Source of the DNA: Acidobacteriota bacterium
Lineage (GTDB): Bacteria > Acidobacteriota > Blastocatellia > Pyrinomonadales > Pyrinomonadaceae
Direction of reading: 5' to 3'
Assembly (NCBI GenBank): GCA_029777145.1
Contig: JAKOSS010000068.1
Coordinates: forward strand, 1-11,520
Length of the DNA: 11,520 nucleotides
The notes under the pieces were generated by a model. That model was not told the DNA's origin, searched no databases, and saw only the letters and a program-made list of their open reading frames with translations. How positions within the stretch are numbered: the stretch's first letter is position 1; each line of letters opens with the position of its first letter. Below are positions 7,412 through 11,520 of this stretch, piece after piece. Made by a program: the position numbers and the translations under genes.

Positions 7412-7415
7412 GACT

Positions 7416-7721
7416 TTACTTCTTCTTCTCTTCGTCTGACGGCTTTTCGGGAAGCCGCAGTCCGTTGTCCTTTTTGTCGGGTATGAGATCGCCGGTGAAA
7501 AATTCGATCGCGTTCTTCCCGGCGCCGACAAACGGTATCGCGTCGAGTCCCGAATTCAACAGTCCCTTGATCAGTCCCTTGCGACGGATGTCATAACCAA
7601 CCAGTCCAAGAGCGACGGCGGTTCCGACATACGGGACGGCGCGGGCCGCGCGCCTCGCGGCCATCCAGCCGCCCGCTTCGACGGCTTTTCGCTTGATGCT
7701 TTTCTTCTTCTCTTCCACCAT
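7416..7721 (-). CDS. Small hypothetical protein with a hydrophobic central region
   Basis: 101 aa, not recognised. A very basic N-terminus (MVEEKKKSIKRKAVE) leads into a Gly/Ala-rich helix at about 16-45 (MAARRAARAVPYVGTAVALGLVG). A second hydrophobic segment at 54-75 (GLLNSGLDAIPFVGAGKNAI) and a charged, disordered tail (PEKPSDEEKKK) follow. The two P-[YF]-V-G motifs (30-33 and 63-66) resemble each other, suggesting a helical hairpin that could insert in or lie on a membrane. There is no signal peptide. It is the first gene of a minus-strand run and is divergent from the ABC ATPase gene by 89 nt. Its stop lies 4 nt before the next gene's start. Codon use looks like that of its neighbours, and the tight spacing supports a real gene. 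Confidence 0.65.
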   Translation of the reverse strand: MVEEKKKSIKRKAVEAGGWMAARRAARAVPYVGTAVALGLVGYDIRRKGLIKGLLNSGLDAIPFVGAGKNAIEFFTGDLIPDKKDNGLRLPEKPSDEEKKK

Positions 7722-7742
7722 TCGTGCCCGATCGCGACTTAC

Positions 7743-7770
7743 TTGATTTTTGAGATGGTAAAAGCATACT
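7743..7770 (+). promoter_or_regulatory. Candidate sigma-70-type promoter for the ABC ATPase gene
   Basis: TTGATT (7743-7748) and CATACT (7765-7770) are spaced by 16 nt, each matching 4 of 6 consensus bases. They sit in the 89-nt divergent gap, about 40 nt before the ATG at 7811. This is read by eye only, and promoter consensus in this phylum may differ. Confidence 0.35.
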
Positions 7771-7810
7771 CTACCTTTGCACGCGCGTTCCAGATAAAAG
7801 TTCCTGATCT

Positions 7811-8746
7811 ATGCCTCTCCGCATCGACAAAATATCCAAACGGTTCAATGACAAATGGGTCCTTCGCGACATCGAATTCGAGGTCGGCGAAGGAGAGATC
7901 TTCGGGATCTTCGGGGCGAACGGAGCCGGAAAATCGGTATTGCTCCGCATCATCACCGGCAAGGAAAAGTCGAACGGCGGCAGCGTCGTCTCCGACTCGG
8001 GTCGGTTCGCGGTTTTCGAAATGCCCAAACCGTCCGTTTTCGGATCACTGCTTGGAAAGTCGGATGCTCCGGACTACGCCGATCGGGCACGCAACCTCGA
8101 GAACTTCGCCGAGACGAGTGACGGCGTGCTGATCCTCGATGAGCCGTTCTACGGACTCGACGCGCCGGTCAGGCACGAAGCGGTCAGGAAACTGCGGGAA
8201 ACGGTCGCGGCCCGGGGGCTGACCGTGATCCTTGCAACGCATCATCCGCAGGTTGTTTTCGAAACCTGCGACCGGGCGTTGATCCTTTACGATCGCGACG
8301 TGGTCCAAACGGGCACGCCGCGTGAACTGTACGAACAACCCGTGTCAGTCGCGGCGGCGGCGGCGCTCGGTCAGATCAATCTGATCGAGGCCCGTCGGCT
8401 GTCGAAATCGGATACGGAAATACCGGAATTCCACACGATCGCCGGGGAACATCGGGTCTTCGCCCAGAAGACCGAAAAACGATTGCTCGGAGCGATCAAT
8501 CGCAACGTTTCACTGGCGATCCGCCCGGAGCACGTCTCGATCTCGTTCGGCGCCTCGTTTCCCGAAGACAATTTGCTGCGCGCCACCGTCACCGAAGTCA
8601 ACTATCGCGGCGGCACGACGCTCGTCGGCCTTGATGCCGGCGGACTCGAGCTCAAGGCGCTGGTGCTGCGGCTGGTCGGATTGAATATCGGTGACGAATG
8701 CATGGTCGGGCTCCCGCCCGACCGTATCATGGTCCTCAGCAACTAG
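7811..8746 (+). CDS. ABC-type ATPase with TOBE-like C-terminus, lacking the signature motif
   Basis: 311 aa, no signal peptide, cytoplasmic. Residues 1-50 are a normal ABC start with Walker A GANGAGKS (35-42). Walker B with the catalytic Glu is VLILDEP (106-112; Asp110, Glu111), then a D-loop-like YGLDAP (114-119) and the switch His144 in ATHHP. The C-terminus (about 230-311) has IRPEHVSI (237-244) and two beta-rich halves like the TOBE domain of MalK/PotA/FbpC-type importer ATPases. The odd part is residues 43-105: only about 63 residues separate Walker A from Walker B, where such ATPases normally have about 110-120. No LSGGQ is visible and most of the helical subdomain is missing. The Q-loop position may read VFE (68-70), with Glu in place of Gln. 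No permease or binding protein is nearby. The reading frame is intact. It is either a diverged non-transport ATPase or an internally deleted gene that stayed in frame. No clear Shine-Dalgarno is seen. The convergent gene begins 15 nt beyond its stop. Confidence 0.8.
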   Translation: MPLRIDKISKRFNDKWVLRDIEFEVGEGEIFGIFGANGAGKSVLLRIITGKEKSNGGSVVSDSGRFAVFEMPKPSVFGSLLGKSDAPDYADRARNLENFAETSDGVLILDEPFYGLDAPVRHEAVRKLRETVAARGLTVILATHHPQVVFETCDRALILYDRDVVQTGTPRELYEQPVSVAAAAALGQINLIEARRLSKSDTEIPEFHTIAGEHRVFAQKTEKRLLGAINRNVSLAIRPEHVSISFGASFPEDNLLRATVTEVNYRGGTTLVGLDAGGLELKALVLRLVGLNIGDECMVGLPPDRIMVLSN

Positions 8747-8761
8747 CTGGTCCCAAAAAAT

Positions 8762-10678
8762 CTACGGAACGAACACGTTCGGAACCGAAAGGTCACCGGC
8801 CGATCCGAACTGCTGGATCTGGAGTCCGGCGGTCGAGCGCTGCACGTACCAGACGCCGGTCGACGGCCTGAACACCGCAAAATCGAACTTGCCGTCACCG
8901 TCGTAATCGCCGGGCGAAGGAACGTCCGTACTGATCCCGAACGGCGCCGAGAAGAACGAAAAGTCCTCGCTCCGCAGAACGTACCAGGTGCCGGTCGACG
9001 GCCTGAAGAACGCACCGTCCGCTTTGCCGTCGCCGGTGTAATCGCCGGGAACGATCTTGTCGGATGAAGTTCCGAAGGTGAACGCGAATACTGAAGCGTC
9101 GCCGCTCCGGCGGATCCACCACTGCCCGAGCGACGGTCGGTAGATCGCGATGTCCGCCTTGCCGTCGCCGTCGTAATCGGCGACCGCCGGTACATCGGTC
9201 GAGATGCCGAACGAAAGGATCGTCGTGCCGCCGCCCGAGTTGGAGATATACCAGGTCGAATTCGAAGGCCTGAAGATTCCGGCATCGGCCTTGCCGTCAC
9301 CGTCGAAATCATACGGTAGCGCGATGTCGCCCGACGCGCCGAACGGGAACGAATAGTACGACGAATCCTCGCTCCGAAGGACGTACCAGGTTCCGTTGCG
9401 CCAGAATGCGACGTCCGTCTTGCCGTCGCCCGTGAAATCAGCGGGGACGAGCCGGTCGCCGGCGGCGCCGAACTGGAACGCCCGGTTGCCGCTGTCGGAA
9501 CTTCGCAGATACCACCATTCGCCGACTCCGGGACGGAAGATCGAGATGTCGGTCTTGTGGTCGCCGTCGAAGTCAGCCGGGGTGTTCGCAGTCGCCACGG
9601 ACTCGGAGAAGTTGTAGGCGACGAGCGCGAAATGCTGATCGGTCGCATCGGCATTTCCGAGTATTCCGTTGCCGTTGAGCGCGGCGGCGTTGATCGTGAT
9701 CGTGACCGGCGTGCCGGCCGCGGTTCCCGCCGCGAGGAAGACGTTCTCGACATTGTCGATCGTGCTGTTCGATCCGCCGGTCACCGAAACTCCTCCGCTG
9801 AAGACGTTTCCGCGGTACGTATTCCCGCCGACCTGAACCGTGAGATCGAGATTGTTGACGAGCGCGGGAGTGCCGACACCCGCCGGATCGGTCCAGACGA
9901 GCGTGATGCGGAAAGGCTTTGACGCGTTCGCCACCGTGCCCGAATAGACGACGTTCTCGCCGGGATTCGAGAATTCAACGGTCTGATTCACGCGTTTGAT
10001 CGGGACGGACGCGTCGAACATGCTCTTCATGTGGATCCGTCCCCAGCCTTCATTGCCGTTCGGGATCGTCGCCGTGTTCGTGATCGAACCGTTCATTTCC
10101 TGGCCGCTGTTGATCACCGCCGCCTTGATCAGCGCCGGGCTCGGGTTCTGGCCGGAGTTCGAATTCTTCCAAAACTGCGTGAACAAGGCCGCCGCACCCG
10201 CGACCTGCGGCGCCGCATGCGACGTTCCGATGCTGTAGACGTGGTTGGTTTCGAAACAGCTCGTGACCGACGTGCAGTCTCCGGCCCGCCCGCCGGTAAT
10301 GTACGAACCCGGAGCAGTGATGTCCGGCTTGACGCGTCCGTCCGACGTCGGGCCGCGGCTTAATGAACTTCTGAGGTCCTCCATGTTGTCGGCGTTCGTC
10401 GCGTTTAGTTCGGTGCGAATATTCTCGGAATTTGCGACGACGATCGAGTTTTTCGACGCCTTCGGCCGCGTCAGCGTTCCGGTCGACGGTCCGCTGTTTC
10501 CCGCCGAAAAGACAAGCGTGATCGGATCGATCGTGCCGGCGGTCGAGGCGTCCTGAACGAATCCGTCGAACTGCGCCGTGTACGAATCGTAAACGTTGCT
10601 GTTCGTGCCGTTCCCCCAACTGTTGTTCGAGATGCTGCCGGCGACCGAATTCGGGCCGTTCGTCGTGACCGTGTGGTG
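8762..10678 (-). CDS. Secreted KP-43-like S8 protease, 3' part after a frameshift (Ser block, beta-sandwich, FG-GAP repeats)
   Basis: This frame continues the protease started at the right edge but is shifted by one base relative to it near 10675-10680. It first encodes the oxyanion-region strand SVAGSISNNSWGNG and LVFSAGNSG, then the catalytic Ser block GTSHAAPQVAG, with the Ser codon at 10222-10220. A beta-sandwich follows at about 10003-9596 (ITLVWTDPAG, LVNNLDLTV, NVENVFL), which is the C-terminal domain of KP-43-type alkaline proteases. Six FG-GAP/VCBS repeats then run to the stop (8765-9574). The first ATG in this frame is at 10384, and a product from there would carry the Ser but lack Asp and His, so it should be inactive. 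There are no in-frame stops, so the 3' half has not decayed. No terminator is visible in the 15 nt before the convergent ATPase gene. Confidence 0.88.
   Translation of the reverse strand, partial: HHTVTTNGPNSVAGSISNNSWGNGTNSNVYDSYTAQFDGFVQDASTAGTIDPITLVFSAGNSGPSTGTLTRPKASKNSIVVANSENIRTELNATNADNMEDLRSSLSRGPTSDGRVKPDITAPGSYITGGRAGDCTSVTSCFETNHVYSIGTSHAAPQVAGAAALFTQFWKNSNSGQNPSPALIKAAVINSGQEMNGSITNTATIPNGNEGWGRIHMKSMFDASVPIKRVNQTVEFSNPGENVVYSGTVANASKPFRITLVWTDPAGVGTPALVNNLDLTVQVGGNTYRGNVFSGGVSVTGGSNSTIDNVENVFLAAGTAAGTPVTITINAAALNGNGILGNADATDQHFALVAYNFSESVATANTPADFDGDHKTDISIFRPGVGEWWYLRSSDSGNRAFQFGAAGDRLVPADFTGDGKTDVAFWRNGTWYVLRSEDSSYYSFPFGASGDIALPYDFDGDGKADAGIFRPSNSTWYISNSGGGTTILSFGISTDVPAVADYDGDGKADIAIYRPSLGQWWIRRSGDASVFAFTFGTSSDKIVPGDYTGDGKADGAFFRPSTGTWYVLRSEDFSFFSAPFGISTDVPSPGDYDGDGKFDFAVFRPSTGVWYVQRSTAGLQIQQFGSAGDLSVPNVFVP
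8765..9574 (-). repeat. Six FG-GAP/VCBS-type calcium-binding repeats
   Basis: Six units of 43-45 residues (about 132 nt each) start at roughly 9574, 9439, 9310, 9178, 9043 and 8908 on the minus strand. Each opens with a calcium-loop motif (DFDGDHKTD, DFTGDGKTD, DFDGDGKAD, DYDGDGKAD, DYTGDGKAD, DYDGDGKFD), followed by [FYW]RP, WY, and a closing FG-x-x-x-D-x-x-x-P. Such repeats usually form extracellular propeller or adhesion-like modules. Units 1/4 and 2/5, and more weakly 3/6, resemble each other most, pointing to duplication of a three-unit block. Confidence 0.85.
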
Positions 10679-10680
10679 TA
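10675..10680 (-). other. Probable one-base frameshift within the S8 protease gene
   Basis: Upstream of this point the minus strand encodes subtilase sequence in one frame (... GYTGTEALAYT). Downstream, recognisable subtilase sequence (TVTTNGPNSVAGSISNNSWG) is only in the frame reached by stepping back one base, equivalent to one missing nucleotide near TACACCACACGG. No homopolymer or X-XXY-YYZ slippery heptamer is present. A true mutation, or a sequencing or assembly error, is therefore more likely than programmed frameshifting. Confidence 0.8.
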
Positions 10681-11520
10681 CGCGAGCGCTTCGGTTCCGG
10701 TGTAGCCCGAAACCAGCATCGGGATGTTGATGATGTTCGAGGACGGAGCGACGCCGAGTCCGTAGTTGTAGCCCGTCGGATCGAGATTGCCGAACGGCGT
10801 GTTGCCGGCGATGATCGTCGCGTTCAGATGCCCGTGTCCGCCGGTCGCGCCGGAAGCCGCGCCCCGAAGCGGCCCGTCGACGGTATTCGCCGACGTCAGA
10901 TAGAAGCCGCCGACACCGGGGATCGAAACGCCGTCATCGACCATCGAGATGGTAACGTTCGCGCCGTTGACACCAAATTGCGAAAGCGGATTGTAACCCG
11001 GTGCGGACAAGACGGTGCTGCTGGTGTAATTGCCGGCGACGATCTGCGCTGCGCGTTCGTCCTCGATCACCGGGCGTCGGTACTCGTCGACGCGGACGAC
11101 TTCGGGAATTTCGGCGAGCGCGGCCAACGATCCGACCGGCGCCTCGATTCGAAGAACGTTGAAGAAATTGGCCGCAAGCCTGATCCGGTTCATGATCCGG
11201 ATCCCGCCGATCGATTCGACGGATTTCGCCGTCGATTCAAGATCCGCGCGGCGGAAGACGGCGACGTCGAACATCGCCCGACCCGTATCGGCTTCGCCGG
11301 CAAATTGCCGCACCTGAGCCGAGAGTTTTGCTTCGGGCGTATAGCGGCCGACCCAGCGGACGCGCGAATGGCCGGCTATGCGCGCGATCGCGGAGTTCTC
11401 GGCGACGACGAAAAATGCCTGGTGCGGAACGTACTGCAAAACCTCGCCGCCGGCGTCTTCGATGTCTTTGAGAAGTTCGTCGGTCGCGATCGTTCCGAGT
11501 TGGACGATGAAATAACCTGA
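10675..11520 (-). CDS. Secreted KP-43-like S8 protease, 5' part (propeptide-like region, Asp and His blocks), truncated by window edge
   Basis: The frame is open to the right edge and begins outside the window. The first part (SGYFIVQLGTIATDELL ... YVPHQAFFVV ... WVGRYTPEAKL) resembles the propeptide-like region of secreted subtilases of this type. The catalytic domain follows: NVTISMVDDGVSIPG holds the catalytic Asp (codon 10938-10936), and GGHGHLNATIIAGN holds the catalytic His (codon 10836-10834). The usual HGT is HGH here. After ALAYT at about 10678 the subtilase sequence continues only in another frame. This frame stays open to 10471 but encodes Arg/Ser-rich nonsense. The signal peptide is expected beyond the window. 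Repaired, the gene would be at least 920 codons long. Confidence 0.88.

Noticed and set aside
10660..10690. Programmed -1 frameshifting in the S8 protease
   Set aside because: The direction would fit, but there is no slippery heptamer or homopolymer at the junction and such recoding is not known to me for this family. Mutation or sequence error is simpler.
10828..11520. A plus-strand open frame opposite the protease 5' part
   Set aside because: The minus strand shows the subtilase Asp and His blocks; the plus-strand translation has no recognisable features.

Overview
The window looks like a piece of an Acidobacteriota chromosome, probably class Blastocatellia (Pyrinomonadaceae-like). This is inferred from GC-rich coding DNA, many exported proteins with Sec-type signal peptides, and above all the FG-GAP/VCBS repeats of the type D-x-D-G-D-G-K-x-D ... 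FRPSTGTWYV, which are common at the C-termini of secreted proteins in that group. I could not run a database search, so the taxonomy is an inference.

Layout, left to right. (a) 1-1052, minus strand: a GAF-domain protein followed 49 nt later by the N-terminal part of a subtilisin-like (S8) protease with no visible signal peptide; the protease runs off the left edge. (b) 1255-2955, plus strand, divergent from (a): a complete S41 C-terminal processing peptidase with signal peptide, PDZ domain and Ser/Lys dyad. (c) 2956-3269: a gene-free stretch with purine/pyrimidine tracts in inverted orientation and a strong rho-independent terminator. (d) 3270-7721, minus strand: a series read from 7721 down to 3270, namely a 101-aa unknown protein, a 235-aa exported coiled-coil protein, a 748-aa VIT+VWA protein and a 320-aa Ycf48-like/Asp-box beta-propeller. 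Inverted repeats lie in the two gaps flanking the VIT/VWA gene. (e) 7811-8746, plus strand: an ABC-type ATPase with a C-terminal TOBE-like domain but no LSGGQ signature and almost no helical subdomain. (f) 8762 to the right edge, minus strand: a large secreted KP-43-like S8 protease with propeptide-like region, catalytic domain, beta-sandwich and six FG-GAP repeats. A one-base frameshift near 10675-10680 breaks it between the His and Ser of the catalytic triad.

The common theme is envelope and extracellular protein biology: two subtilases, a CtpA-type protease, a VWA/VIT surface protein and a propeller protein. The window does not show one obvious pathway. The most unusual parts are the signature-less ABC ATPase, the GAF plus cytosolic subtilase pair, the two-gene unknown module at 7721-6704, and the frameshifted protease whose repeat array seems to have grown by duplication of a three-repeat block.
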